Part shown: positions 45,690 through 57,566 of the stretch, in pieces
Layout of the letters: each line of letters begins with the position of its first letter
Numbering within the stretch: the first letter of the stretch is position 1
Assembly (NCBI GenBank): GCA_964036665.1
Contig: OZ038531.1
Location: forward strand, 868,001 to 932,000
Length of the DNA: 64,000 bases
Reading direction: 5' to 3'
Source: Gordius sp. MW1
Taxonomy: Eukaryota; Nematomorpha; Gordioida; Gordea; Gordiidae
The notes under the pieces: model-generated
Databases searched by the model: none
Seen by the model: only the letters and a program-made list of their open reading frames with translations
Told to the model about the DNA's origin: nothing
Made by a program: the position numbers and the translations under genes

Positions 45690-45960
45690 TTCGAAAATCG
45701 ATCGACTACTCGACAGATCATTTTGATAGGATTGAGCTCGCGCCAGCGTCTCATTCTCACCTACGTATCTTGCAACTTTTCTGACTTAGAGTTTAATACA
45801 CATGTTTCACTTCCATAAAGTAATATCGGTCATATGATGGGTCTATAAGCCCTGCTTTTAAATACTATTGCCATCTTTTTGTTAAAAGTTCCGCCTAACT
45901 TCGCCATCGAATTTTATGCTCAAACGTCATAATTGCAGATTCTTGTGTGAGCATGCTCTT
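45690..45960 (-). pseudogene. decayed RTE 3' fragment
   Basis: The plus strand reads like the reverse complement of the RTE C-terminal region (CATGTTTCACTTCCATAAAG then GGTCATATGATGGG, and CATCTTTTTGTTAAAAG), as in 50870-50990. Many changes. Confidence 0.55.
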
Positions 45961-45964
45961 GAAT

Positions 45965-46960
45965 TATATTGTGTGTTTTAAAAAAGTTTTAATGTTGGAA
46001 TTTGGTGCAAGAAACGACGACTTGCATTTTGAAATTGTATATTCCTCGCTCCTAACATACCGACTATTATATGACGAATGAAAAGAAATGATAATAGACT
46101 GCTTGCCAAAGTAACAATAATGTTAAATGTCACAACAAAAAGGATGAGGCTCTTCTCAAAAAAAGATATAAAACCCAGTTATTAAAATCAGAAGTATTAA
46201 TATTTAGAGTTTAAATTGCAGTAAAATTTAATTAATTATTAAAATAATTGCATTTAATCATTACATTATTAACACCTGGGAGATAAATTTAAGAGAGTTT
46301 TAATAACCTTATTTTTCTATAATTAAAAAAAAATTATACAGGGGCGACGGTTCGAGGCGAGCCGCAGCTTAAGAAGATTCGGGCAATTTAAGCCTCGAAC
46401 TGGTGCGTTCAAAATCTTTAGCACGAATATTGTTATATTTTTTGAACAATTTTATCTTAATTTTGGATAAAAACTAGGATTAACAATCAATATAAAATCA
46501 AATCAAAAATTGACAAATTATACACAAAAACAATATAATACATTATTTTAAAAACAACATTGAGCCCGAATTGCCCAAATCTTGTAATGGGTCCGCCCGG
46601 GCTCACGAAGATATACAAAAAAATGCTAAAACCAAAGCCAACCTATACCAAGATCTGAATGATAGATTGAATTTCAAGGAAGGAAAAAAATTCTTTTAAC
46701 AACCCAAATATTATGTGTAATGGGACAAAATAGAGAAATTCTAACACAAGACAGTCAATTTTACATAGATGGTAAGACCGTTGCAGCTATTTATTATTTA
46801 AACAGAGGCTCTAACCTAATAGCAGGAGAATTCGCCTAGCTTACTGGATCTCGGATACGGATGTCAAATTTTTTATAAGAAAACTAAGTCGAGAAAAGCT
46901 CTCGAGATAGAAGGTTTTAAAGCATTATAAAATACCGGTGTCCAAATAATCTCCAAGTCC
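45965..46960. other. no gene seen
   Basis: AT-rich. GGGGCGACGGTTCGAGGCGA at 46340 and GAGCCCGAATTGCCCAAATC at 46562 resemble hAT-C subterminal motifs but are isolated. Confidence 0.3.
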
Positions 46961-46967
46961 TTTAATA

Positions 46968-47310
46968 GAAAACTGCACGAGTGACCCAAAACCCGACCGG
47001 ACCCGATATCGGGACGGGTTTGGGTTAAAAATTTTGAAATGTCTTCGGGTCGGGTTTGGGTTAAAATTTTAATATGCTTTAGGGTCGGGTCGGGTAGGAT
47101 TTAAAGTGTCGGGTCAAATGTTATTAATCGTATAATGCAAAATACACGGGACATTTGTTTTTAATTAATACTATTGTAAGATATTTTTTAATTAATATCA
47201 ATATGTATAATTGAAAAATATTCATTCAGTTAATTATATTCCTTTTGTTTTTTTAAATCTGATTGTTTTAATTTGGACGCAAATTTAAATTTGACTCCTG
47301 AAAGGTAAAA
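46968..47310. mobile_element. hAT end related to 9978-10948
   Basis: ACTGCACGAGTGACCCAAAA, repeated GGGTCGGGT motifs and ATGCAAAATACACGGGACAT followed by TTTGGACGCAAATTTAAATT align, reversed, with 10630-10948. The far end may be the GGGTTCGG-rich block at 49500-49680, in which case the satellite at 47770-48885 lies inside. Not proven. Confidence 0.55.
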
Positions 47311-47769
47311 TACATCAACAAAATAATATTTTTGAATTGTATTTAAAAAACTCGGGCCTTCGGCCCTCGTGGGAAGGGGGAGAAGGGAAGGGAAGAGGGG
47401 AAGAGAAGGGGGACGACTCATCTGTACTTCGTATAAATGTATCATATTTGCTATGCAATTTATGGGCGAGAAAGATGGGAAGGGGCGAGAATGCCTATAG
47501 GGGGGTATTAAATGCCTAATGATTAATTAATTATTTATACAAATTTTCCATTATAGGCAAAATGTAATAAAGGCAAAATGTAATATAGGCAAGGGTTAGG
47601 GTTAGATTTAGTGTTTGCGTCTAGTTGCGTATTACATTAGTTTTTATGGCCTTTAGTGATTATGGGTCTAACAAACATTATATTATAAAACAACACAATG
47701 TTAAGAATTTGCAAAATTGTTGGGAGAAATTTTTTGTTGAATTTGAACAATTTTTAATTAAAAAAATCA

Positions 47770-48650
47770 AAAATTTGGCCAATGGTCTTTTTCTCTATTG
47801 GTCAGTACCAACAGATACTCTATAAGTCAATGATAGCCAAAAAAACGGAAAAAAAAATTTTGATGCTCACTTTGGCCAATGGTCATTTTTTTCCATTGGT
47901 CAGCAGCCAGGACACGGTAAAAGTGGATATAAATTCATAATAGTCAAAAAAAACGAAAAAAAAGTTTTCGAATCACATTTTGGCCAATGGTCATTTTATT
48001 CCATTGGTCAGCAGCCAGCGGAGGGCCAAAAAGTCATAATAGCAATGGTAGGAACAGGAACAATCATAATAGTCAAAAAAAACGAAAAAAATAATTTCGA
48101 TTCACATTTTGGCCAATGGTCATTTTTTCAATCGGTCAGGAGCCAGCGGACGGCCAAAAAGTCATAATAGCAATGGTAGTAACAGGAACAATCATAATAG
48201 TCAAAAAAAACGAAAAAATAAACTGGGATTCACATTTTGGCCAATGGTCATTTTTTTCATTGGTCAGCAGCCAACGGACGGCCAAAAAGTCTTATTATCA
48301 ATGATAGTAACAAGAACAATCATAAGAGTCAAAAAACTCCCGGATTCTAACCCAAAAACTAGTTAAATTGCATAGCAATTAAAAGTAAACAACTTTTATT
48401 TATGTTTATTATATAACATTGGTCAGCAGCCAGCGGACGGCCAAAAAGTCATAATAGCAATGGTAGAAACAGGAACAATCATAATAGTCAAAAAAAAACG
48501 AAAAAAATAATTTCGATTCACATTTTGGCCAATGGTCATTTTTTTCATTGGTCAGCAGCCAGCGGACGGCCAAAAATTCTTATTATCAATGATAGTAACA
48601 AGAACAATCATAAGAGTCAAAAAAACTCCGGGATTCTAACCCCAAAACTA
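47770..48650. repeat. satellite-like tandem repeat of about 97-128 bp
   Basis: Units start TTTGGCCAATGGTCATTTTT and contain CATTGGTCAGCAGCCAGCGG, ACGGCCAAAAAGTCATAATA and GGAACAATCATAATAGTC. Starts near 47774, 47871, 47980, 48108, 48236 and 48527; the later units are 128 bp apart. Chance ORFs within it are by-products. Confidence 0.9.
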
Positions 48651-48885
48651 GTTAAATTGCATAGCAATTAAAAAGTAAATAACTTTTATTTATGTTTATT
48701 ATATGACTAGTTAAATTGCATAGCATTAAAAGTAAACAACTTTTATCTACGTTTATTATATAACAAAAACTAGTTAAATTGCATAGCAATTAAATGTAAA
48801 CAACTTTTATTTATGTTTATTATATAACTAGTTAAATTGCATAGCAATTAAAAGTAAACAACTTTTATTTATGTTTATTATATAA
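48355..48885. repeat. tandem repeat of about 62 bp (ACTAGTTAAATTGCATAGCA)
   Basis: Units ACTAGTTAAATTGCATAGCA followed by AGTAAACAACTTTTATTTAT and GTTTATTATATAAC occur at 48358, 48649, 48705, 48768 and 48829, the last three in direct tandem. The block interleaves with the 128-bp satellite. Confidence 0.88.
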
Positions 48886-49009
48886 TAGATAATTAAACAA
48901 ATCTTATATATAACACACCGAGGGAGATAGAGATGAGGGGTGGGGCACCTCTTTCTCATGCATTAATTTAAAAAATCGATAACCTAATATACCCAATGCA
49001 AATAGATAG

Positions 49010-49075
49010 GGATGGACGGACGGACAGACGGACGGACGGACAACAAAAAACGAGCCCATAAATTGCATAGCAATT
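49010..49075. repeat. GGAC-rich run followed by the GCATAGCAATT motif
   Basis: A GGACGGAC-type run, then ACGAGCCCATAAATTGCATA. The same order is at 37925-37975 and, with less, at 33605-33640. It looks like a fixed end of a dispersed element of unknown class. Confidence 0.5.
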
Positions 49076-49099
49076 AAAAATGTAAAATGGTAGTTCATT

Positions 49100-50230
49100 A
49101 TCAATTTAAACTACATAGATATATATTCTTAAAACAAATAAAAGTATTATTAATGGTTCATTTGCAAAACTATATATTTCAAAATAAATGTGAGCCGATA
49201 TTGTTAATGCTATCATATTTATACATCTCTATAATAAATCATTCAAATAAATTTAGTAATTAAAATCTGATCAATAAGTTTCGTGCACTTTAATTTGTCG
49301 ATTAAATCTTACACACCGCCTTGGGGAGGGAGGCTATAATGATAATGGAAAGGATAAAATAACCATTTTTTTAAATTTTAGCCTTAATTTGATTAAATTT
49401 TTACGATTTTTTTGAAGTTAGAGGGGGCAGCTGTCCGTCCTTGCCACCCACTGGCTACACCCATCAAGCACACAGCAGATTTTCTTACACTCGCGTTGGA
49501 TGCCAAAATTTGAAACGCGTTCGGGTTCGGTAAAAAAAATTTAAACGCTTTTGGGTCATGTCCGGGTTGAAAATATTTAAAAAAATTTCGGCGGGTTGAA
49601 AAATTTAAAATGCTGTCGGGTCAAGTCGGGTTCGGAAAAATTTAAAAATGCTTTCGGGCGGTTCGCGCTCGTGAAAAAATAAATTTTAAAATTTGTTTTT
49701 AAATTTGTTTATAAATATATATATAATCTTACATAATATTAAAGTAATTCTTCAATATTGCTAGAGGGTATAAATAAGGAGGTAAAGATGGGCAGCTGTC
49801 CCCCCCTACAAATCCAAAAAAATCTAAAAAACATTTTTTCCCCTACTTAAACTGCCCCCCTTTAGGTTAAATTGGCTACGCCCATGGGCTTATTGCATTG
49901 GTATGAATATCTTTAACATTTATAATGGGGGTTGAGATGTCGATGAATTAATGAACTATGATAAAAATAAAATTTGACTTTCCTTGTTAATTTATATACA
50001 TAAAATAAATATAATTAGAACATCATAAAAATACCTTCTTTTGTACTAAATCCAATTAATTATGTAACGAGCTTTTAACGGGCCTTAAGAATATCTAGGC
50101 CAGGCCCGAGCCCGTTAAGTTTTATGCGGCCCATCCAGGCCCGGCCCGTTGTTTTATTTTTAAGCAGAAGCCCGTCAATCTACATTTTCTATTGAATTAT
50201 ATATTTTTTTTGAAAATTGACCTATTATAT
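49100..50230. other. hAT and MITE ends, no gene
   Basis: CACTGGCTACACCCATCAAG at 49449 and TTGGCTACGCCCATGGGCTT at 49871 are MITE ends with C-runs before them. 49500-49680 has GGGTTCGG/GGGTCAAG motifs of hAT type. 50070-50180 has GGCCCGAGCCCGTT motifs of another hAT end. Confidence 0.4.
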
Positions 50231-50498
50231 GACTAAAAGATGTTTTTCTATTAGAAAAAATATTTTTGGGAAGATATGCGGTCACAGTGGTGACAATTGT
50301 CATAATCAACCTTTTCTATTGAATTAAATTTTTTTTTTAAATTGACTTATTATATGACTAATAGATGTTTACTATTAAAAAAATATTTTTGTGAAGATTT
50401 GCGGTCACAGTGGTGACAAATGTCATAATCAACATTTTCTATTGAATTAATTATTTTTTTTTGAAAATGGACTTATCATAATGACTAAAAGATGTTGT
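50230..50498. repeat. satellite of about 127 bp (GCGGTCACAGTGGTGACA)
   Basis: Units contain GATTTGCGGTCACAGTGGTG ACAATTGTCATAATCAAC in two parts, then TTTTCTATTGAATTAA and ATGACTAAAAGATGTT. It continues at 53452-53700 beyond the RTE insertion, and a diverged unit is at 54180-54300. Confidence 0.88.
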
Positions 50499-50559
50499 CT
50501 TTTTCTTCTTTATCAGTTATTTGGTCCCACATTCGTGGGGTTTGTTTTGATAAGTTTTT

Positions 50560-52310
50560 TCCATCTTGACCGGGTGAGTGCCATGTCTTGAGTAATCCCT
50601 TTAGTTTTCATAACTTTATCGACATGCCCTTTCCCCGTGACACGGGGTCGTCCTCTTCCTCACTTCCCGAGTACCTCCATGTCCAGTACTTTTCGATTTA
50701 AGTCATCCGTGTCCCTTCTTAGTATATGCCCATACCACCTTAGCCGAATTTCGTTAATCATGTCCGTTACAGGTTAAATACCCATTTTTGTCATGAAAAA
50801 GTCATTCGTCATATGGTCGAACTTAGTATACCCCAAGCTCCACCGTATCATTCTCATCTCCGTGGCATGTAATAGCTATTCTTCATTGGTGTTTAATGCC
50901 CATGTTTCACTTCCCATAGAGTAAAACCGGTCTTACGATGTATTTGTAAGCTTTGTCTTTCAACCATATTGACATTTTCTTGTTGCACATTACACCGGAT
51001 ATACTTCGCCAGCCATCCTTATTGGATTCGGGCATTGGCCTCCGATGCTCAACCTCCCTCTTGATATAGCATCGAGCCGAGGTATGTAAGCCTGTCTATG
51101 TTTGGTACTTTAGAAGGTCATTCAGGGATGGGGAGCTTGTACCGTTCATTTCTATTTATCCCGTTTTTCGATGTTGACCTTTAAACCATATCCAGCTAGG
51201 CGCTTCGACCACTTTTCGGCTTCTTTGAATACTTTCTCCCTTGTTTCCTCGCATAGTATTATATCATCGGTATATAGCATACACCATGGCGATGGTTTTT
51301 GAATGTCCCTCGTTATCGTGTCTATAATTATAATAAATAAATAGGGACTTAAAGCAGATCCGATGTAATCCAATTTTAACCCGAAAAGATTTAGAGTCTC
51401 CAACAGAGTTTTTCATAAATATTTTTCATAAGCCGTATATATGCGTCAGGGATATTTTGTTTTCTCAGGCAGCACCATATTAAATCGCGGGGGACCGTGT
51501 CATAAGCTTTCTCCAAGTCGATAAAGACCATATGTAGGTCTTTCCTTTTTCACCGTACTTATCCATCATTTATCTTAGTGCGAAGATAGGGTCGATTGTG
51601 GATTTGCCGGCCATAAATCCAAATCGATTAGCCCATATTTCCACCTCGTTTTTCAGCCTTGTTACTAAGATCCTTTCCACAAGTTTCAAGGAGTGGCAAG
51701 TTAGCTTGATACCTCTGTAATTGCCACAGTCTTGAGGGTCTCCTTTGCCTTTAAATAAGGGTATAATCGTGCTTGCTCTCCATTGATTAGGAATTCGCTC
51801 TTCTAGTTAAGAAGTTTCGTCATGGTGGTGACTCCTTTTTCACGACATCCGAGCAATGCTTCCTTAGGTATTCCATCTGGGCCATTTTCTTTTCCTTTTT
51901 GCATCTTGTTCATTTGTGCCCTAACTTCATCCTCCTGAAAGAGTTCGACCTTACTTACATTTGGCTCAATTTCGGGAAGGGAAGCCTTGTCATTCGCAAT
52001 ATTCATAAGGTTCTTAAAATATCCTTTCCATCACTTCCTTCGGCTCGAATAAGGTTTGACCCTTCTCGTCTTTAACTATTTTAACAACTCGACATCGCGG
52101 CTTTTCTTCTCCCTTATCTTGGATCGCCCCCTTTATGATCCAGTTTGTTTGCTGTCTCGGTGTAGGCGGCATTCTTCGCTTTTGCAACGGCTTTTTTTGC
52201 GGCCCTCTTTGCGTCCCTATATTCTTGATAATCCTCCGAATTTTTTGATTTATGCCACCGTCTATATAGATTAACCGATTGATCCCACCACCATAGTTCC
52301 CGATTCATTT
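50560..52310 (-). pseudogene. RTE copy 2 reverse transcriptase
   Basis: Pieces: ELWWWDQSVNLYRRWHKSKN (52114-52308), QMNKMQKGKENGPDGIPKEA (51803-52006), a shifted middle, and SPWCMLYTDDIILCEETREK (51152-51403), where the active site reads YTDD. The C-terminal part to about 50560 is out of frame. Reverse transcriptase for target-primed insertion; dead in this copy. Confidence 0.85.
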
Positions 52311-52476
52311 TGTCTCCTTTGGTCTGTCCTAGAACACGAATTGCTGTTCCCTTAATGTCCTAAGATAGCGTCTCCCGATCGTCGTCTACGTCCCTTTGCA
52401 ACTTCCTTGCACCCAAGAATGAAGAGGCTTTTTGATGGTATTCTTCGTTCGTCGACGTATCCTTTAGCCTTTCGTA

Positions 52477-53208
52477 TCAAATTCGAGGTTTATATACCTT
52501 TCTTCTTTTAGGAAATACTCTTCTGTCAAGATACATAACAAGGGGACGATGTTGCCTGGCGATTTCTTCTCCCGGTATTACTTTGCAATACTTGATACTC
52601 CATAAGTCCTTTCGCCGTATAAGCAAATCGTCAATTTGACTGGGATTTTCGCGTTTATGAAAATAGGTGACGATCGTCATGTCATATGCTTGGGATATTT
52701 GGAGAAGTTTTTCCTTTTCTTTGTTCTTCAGACCATGCCCATAGCCTCCATGATTGCGTTCATACCCGAGGCGATCTTTCCCTACGTGAGCGTTGAAATC
52801 TGCCCCAATAATTAGCCTTTTTTCCTGTCCTATTCCTTGTATTTCCTTTTTCAATGAATCTAAGAATATGTCTTTTTCTGATTTCGAACACCCATTTTGG
52901 GGAGCATACGCGCACAAAACGGTTAGGAGGCCCCCTTTATCTGCAATCTTCACCCACATTAGCCTGTCGGAACAACGCTTGACTTCCACCATGTCCTTGA
53001 ACGATTCGCTTAGAACGATACTGACCCCGTTTCTACGATTGGTGACCCACTGTAGAAAAGCTTGTATCCTTCTCCCAATTTCCGAGCTTTCGTTCCCTTC
53101 CACCTCGTCTCGTAGGCAGGCGATGTGTACCTTTCTTCTTTTTAGCATTTGTGCGACCTCGATGCTATTACCCGTCAACATTCCCACATTCCAGCACGTT
53201 ATTCGCAT
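52477..53208 (-). pseudogene. RTE copy 2 endonuclease
   Basis: A 243-codon open frame starting MRITCWNVGMLTGNSIEVAQ. Contains VKRCSDRLMWVKIADKGGLL, LIIGADFNAHVGKDRLGYER and IARQHRPLVMYLDRRVF, the APE endonuclease motifs. The QID-D motif is shortened (SQIDDLLIRRK). It is the longest intact domain of this copy. Confidence 0.88.
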
Positions 53209-53451
53209 TCTTTCAACAACTAATTTCCTTAAACGCCTTCGTTGTGAGTTGGGCAGTAACCCTAGTGTATTTTTCGCATTGCACGGGCGGGGTATGCAAT
53301 GCGCGTCGTTTGTGGAGGACGCTTAAGCCTGTTCTTGTAAAATCTTGTTTGAAATTATCATAATTTTGGAGTTGGTTTTTATAGCCGGTTTCCGACCTGA
53401 CGCCAACCCTCCACTTTTTGCACACGGACTTGGAGCCGTCGTAGGTAGTGT

Positions 53452-53700
53452 TGACTAAAAGATGTTGTACTATTAAAAAAAATATGTGTGAAGATTTGCG
53501 GTCACAGTGGTGACAACATTTTCTATTGAATTAAATATTTTGTTTGAAAATTGACTCATTATATGACTAAAAGATGTTGTACTATTAAAAAAAATATTTT
53601 TTTGAAGATTTGCGGTCACAGTGGTGACAATTGTTATAATCAACATTTTCTATTGAATTAAATATTATATTTGAATTGACTTATTAAATAGAGATGTTGT
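53452..53700. repeat. continuation of the GCGGTCACAGTGGTGACA satellite
   Basis: Two units of the same satellite as at 50230-50498, resumed after the RTE element with a duplicated TGACTAAAAGATGTTGT. Confidence 0.88.
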
Positions 53701-53839
53701 ACCTGTAGTGACCGTTATTAGTTATTAGTTAGCTACGTTAATTGTAACATAATTACCTATGTTAAAATATATGAATTTATCGTCTGCGTTTTATTTTATC
53801 GTCTGGGTTTTATATTTATCGTCTGCTTATAATCGCATG

Positions 53840-54075
53840 CCGGATCCAAAAATGATGGCTGACGAAGTATATCCGGTGTAATGTGCGACAAGAAATTGTC
53901 AATATGGTTGAAGGACAAAGCTTACAAATCCATCGTAAGCCGGTTTTACTCTATGGAAGTGAAACATGGGCATTAAACACCACGGAAATAGCTATTGCAT
54001 GCCACTGAGATGAGAATGATACGGTGGAGCTTGGGTTATACTAAGCTCGACCATATGACGAATAATATTTTGGTT
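53840..54075 (+). pseudogene. RTE 3' fragment
   Basis: CGGTGTAATGTGCGACAAGA, then GGACAAAGCTTACAAATCCA, CTCTATGGAAGTGAAACATG and GAGATGAGAATGATACGGTG correspond to the RT C-terminal region (GVMCDKK, KAYKSI, LYGSETW, EMRMIRWS). Same family as copy 2, opposite orientation. Confidence 0.75.
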
Positions 54076-54179
54076 AAGTTTTGCTGTGTCTTAATTCAAC
54101 ATATCGATTATAATAATTTTTTTCTTAATTAACTTCATTTGTTGTATTATTAAAAATAATATGTATATATAAAGTATTA

Positions 54180-55480
54180 TTATCACACTGGTTAGAATTG
54201 ATGACAACTTTTTAAAATAATTTGTCATGATGGATAAATTACTATTTAAGAAAAATATTTTTTAAGCCATGCGGTCACAATGGTGATATGTAATGTATTA
54301 TATTTTATTTTTAATTATTGATTGTTATCTTATATTTTAAGTCATCGTCATTAAATTTTGCCGCTTAATTTGCAAGTTATTGGCGTTTAAAAAACGCCAA
54401 AATCGCTGTTTTTAGCAACTTGAACTTGACTTAGAGAGATAAAGTTATAAGTTATATTCGTGTTCACCATAAAAACTCTATCAAAATCTGCTAACAGTTT
54501 GCCTGTTGATTTTGTTGTTGAACCATATTATTAAATAACAACAACAAAAATATAACATTTTCTCATATATTACACGTTTTAATTTTTATCGGTTTTTTCA
54601 GGCGCGTTGCTCTTGCTCATAGTTAATCTCTGAGCTACACTACCTGCTTATATAATGCATAATAATAAACTATAATATACTAGAGATTAGATTATAATAC
54701 TATTTATTATGACGTCACAAGGGGAAAAGTTTCCACTTAGTTATGTCAAAATTTATTTTTATTTTCTTCTATTAAAAGTTCATTACCTAAATCTAAATAC
54801 AGCAAATATGATGAACAATATAAACAAATTGATATATTTGCACCCACCCTAAACGACCAAAATCAAACAAAAAGTTTAATAATATTAACCACCCAAAACC
54901 CTTTGGGTGTTAATACCCCCAAAGCTAAACGCCAAAGGTCGCCCAAATAAAATTCACCCAAAACGCTTTGGGTTTTTTTTTACAAAAATGCCAAATGCCA
55001 AAGCCCTCCCAAGAAATTTCACCTAACACTAAAAACGCTGGGTGAAAATAAACGCCAACAACTAAGCTTAGCAATACGCTGGGAAAAACCAGCCAGCCGT
55101 TTTTACAACACTAGTATATTGTGCTAATATAAGTGTAAATGTATATATTTAGTGCTTATATCCATAATAATATATAGATGTGCATAAATATATAGATCTC
55201 GGTATTATCGGCTTTCTGCATTATACGTATGATTCCCTATAAACCCTAGGAGTAAAACTATATAAATGCTTAAATAGATTTACACAAGACAGCTTAATTT
55301 GTAAACTTATAAGTAAAAATTCGTAATACTATTACATTACATCAAATATTAGAATCAAAAAAGATACCATTTTATTATTATTATTAATAGATAGTCATGG
55401 GGAATTATTTGGAATTTATGAGGGATATGTAAATTTTCATTGTTAAACATAGAAATCATTTATCGACTCCTTTATATAAT
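54180..55480. other. diverged satellite unit, then AT-rich DNA
   Basis: TTAAGCCATGCGGTCACAAT GG at about 54260 is a diverged satellite unit. 54850-55100 is rich in CACCCAAAACCC and ends with CCAGCCGTTTTTACAACACT, a hAT-like end related to the MITE in pbx intron 4. No gene seen. Confidence 0.4.
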
Positions 55481-55488
55481 GTAGAATT

Positions 55489-55970
55489 GTCAATCCGTCT
55501 ATATGAATATAGTTGTATAAAAGCGGTGGATTTGGATTGATAACGTAGGTAGAGTGAAATGGAACGCGATTTTTGGGAAATTATGGCCCATTTTCAAGGA
55601 AAAAAATAAAATAAAAAAGAGAAGATGAAGTCTCAAAAAATCAAAATGAAGTAAAGTGAGTATAAAACACGATGATATAGATATAAAAACAATAAAAGTT
55701 ACAAAACTGATTATAGCGAGAAATTGACAATAGCGATTGTAGGGATGGATGTTTCTATAAGAACAGAATAAGCACACGTGGAACTAGGAAAAAGGTGAGA
55801 AAATAAATAGCTAAATAATAATAAGCGAAAAAAGAGAAAAAGGGGAACACAGGTTTTTTTATATATAGATATAATAATTGTGTTTAACAAATAATAGTAT
55901 AATGTAATAAAAGGGTAGGTAGACATAGTAAATGTGTGGAGTTTGTGCTTGTAGTTATGAAATTGGATGG
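55489..55970. repeat. dispersed repeat copy and AT-rich flank
   Basis: 55489-55545 matches 35479-35541. The rest has no recognised content; a minus-strand open frame here is low-complexity Phe/Leu/Ser. Confidence 0.4.
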
Positions 55971-55979
55971 GATAGTCGT

Positions 55980-56560
55980 TGCTTTTGTTTGTTTGTAATT
56001 TGGACTTGAGGCGGTCGATCAGAAAAGCTTTGTACGAACTTTCTTTCTCTGTTGTGTCGCAATCTGTAAAGGACAGTCTGGTTGGCCAATTCTGGAAAGT
56101 TGATTCTTTAACGGTAATTCGACTAAGGCGGAGTAGGCGCGCATCCTTACAGCTTTGTGTCTCTTTTTTGTTGTTGTTTTTCCAAGCCTAAAGATTGATA
56201 GTAATCGGCGCAGGAGATTATATAAATTAGAGTATTATCTTCTATGTTATTATAAAAGAAGGTGAGAATGTGTGTGCTTATAACTTCGAAATTGGCCGAA
56301 TTGGTCGTTAATTTTTGGCTTGAGGCGTAGATCAGGACGCTTTCTACAAGTTTCTTTTCTTTATTGAAGCGTGCTTTATAAAGAACGGTCGGGTTGTCTT
56401 GAAATGCTGTGTTGTTTGCTTAGCGAGTGTTCGGCTATGGGGGAGTGGGTCGCTCATCTTGTTAACGGAGCCTTGTAATCTTGGATTCTTTGTGCCAAGG
56501 TTCTTTTAGTTTCTCCAACGTAAAATTGGTCGTAATCGGCGTAGGAGATTTTATGAATTA
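55980..56560 (-). pseudogene. Penelope-like element: two GIY-YIG-type C-termini in tandem
   Basis: On the minus strand at 56454-56560, KISYADYDQFYVGETKRTLA QRIQDYK in two parts is the GIY-YIG start of Penelope-like endonucleases (here Y-FYVGET). Continuing, KARFNKEKKLVESVLIYASS resembles the usual C-terminal end. At about 56210-56180 the start recurs (ISCADYYQ, then a break), followed by SFTDCDTTEKESSYKAFLID, parallel to the first C-terminal end. So two 3' ends lie head to tail, as Penelope copies often do. Both are broken; no RT domain is nearby. Confidence 0.6.
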
Positions 56561-56566
56561 AATTTG

Positions 56567-56931
56567 AAACAATACATACATACATACATACATACATACA
56601 TACATACATACATACATACATACATACATACATACATACATACATACATACATACATACATACATACATACATACATACATACATACATACATACATACA
56701 TACATACATACATACATACATACATACATACATACATACATACATACATACATACATACATACATACATACATACATACATACATACATACATACATACA
56801 TACATACATACATACATACATACATACATACATACATACATACATACATACATACATACATACATACATACATACATACATACATACATACATACATACA
56901 TACATACATACATACATACATACATACATAC
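56567..56931. repeat. (ATAC)n microsatellite, about 365 bp
   Basis: About 91 nearly perfect copies of the 4-bp unit. It gives long artefact open frames of MYVC or THIHTYI repeats on both strands. It abuts the Penelope-like GIY-YIG remnant. Confidence 0.98.
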
Positions 56932-56979
56932 TTCTTCAATTCATTTGTTCTTCAACAATAAGATTGGATGCTTCTAAAT

Positions 56980-57560
56980 ACAATTGAATACCACAAAAGT
57001 TATAAACTAGGAGATAAAATATAATATGGGCAAAGTTTTTACATTAAGCCCTAGAAATGCGAAATGATAAAAACATTTTATAGAGCTGATGCTCGTTTAA
57101 CTTGTTATAATTATATATATTGTCAAAATATTATTTAAAAATTAAAATTTTTTAAATTCAAGTATGTTTGCGGCCAATTAAATTTCTAGGTTCAAAAAAT
57201 TTTACCTACGTCTGAGACTGTTATAAAATTGTCTTGCCCGCTCGAGCCCGGACAGTTTTCTATATTTAGTTTTACATACTCGCGCACTGGCCGGACCAAA
57301 GGCCTGTTCCGAAATTATTAAAGTTAATTGTTTTTTTAATTAGCTTTTTTTATAAAGTTAATTTAATTTATAGCTAATTTATTATTGCCTCTGCCAATTT
57401 CAATGCCTTTTAGTACCTGAGGTGGAATAAATTGTTTATTTTATTATAATGACTTATTAGATATGTTAGTATATAGAGCGAGAAGCTGAATATCTTGTGT
57501 TTCTTTAAATTATTTTGATAAAATGAGAGTAACATTTATACAAAAAAATATTGAATATTT
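56980..57560. other. no gene seen
   Basis: AT-rich; 57225-57310 has GCCCGCTCGAGCCCGG, a hAT-like motif. The upstream exon of the model at 57567-58072 may lie near 57510-57535 (ATGAGA/GTAACA), unproven. Confidence 0.3.
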
Positions 57561-57566
57561 TTACAG

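Larger units (their letters stand above)
50499..53451 (-). mobile_element. RTE-type retrotransposon, copy 2, with 17-bp target duplication
   Basis: A full-length-sized copy inserted in satellite DNA. TGACTAAAAGATGTTGT is present on both sides (50482-50498, 53452-53468). The minus-strand 3' end is AAAGAAGAAAAAG. Endonuclease and RT domains are in the same order as in 6186-9260 and the 5' ends align (CCAACCCTCCACTTTTT then CACACGGA on the plus strand). Stops and shifts make it inactive. Confidence 0.92.

Noticed and set aside
47590-47608. Telomere repeat (GGGTTAGGGTTAG)
   Set aside because: Only two units, far from any end; a similar pair is at 16480. No array.
47770-48885. CRISPR-like array
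   Set aside because: Eukaryotic sequence; units are 62-128 bp head to tail with no unique spacers of constant length.
56454-56977. Long open frames of repeated CMYV, MYVC or THIHTYI residues
   Set aside because: They are translations of the (ATAC)n microsatellite; only the last 35 or so minus-strand residues (GIY-YIG part) carry meaning.
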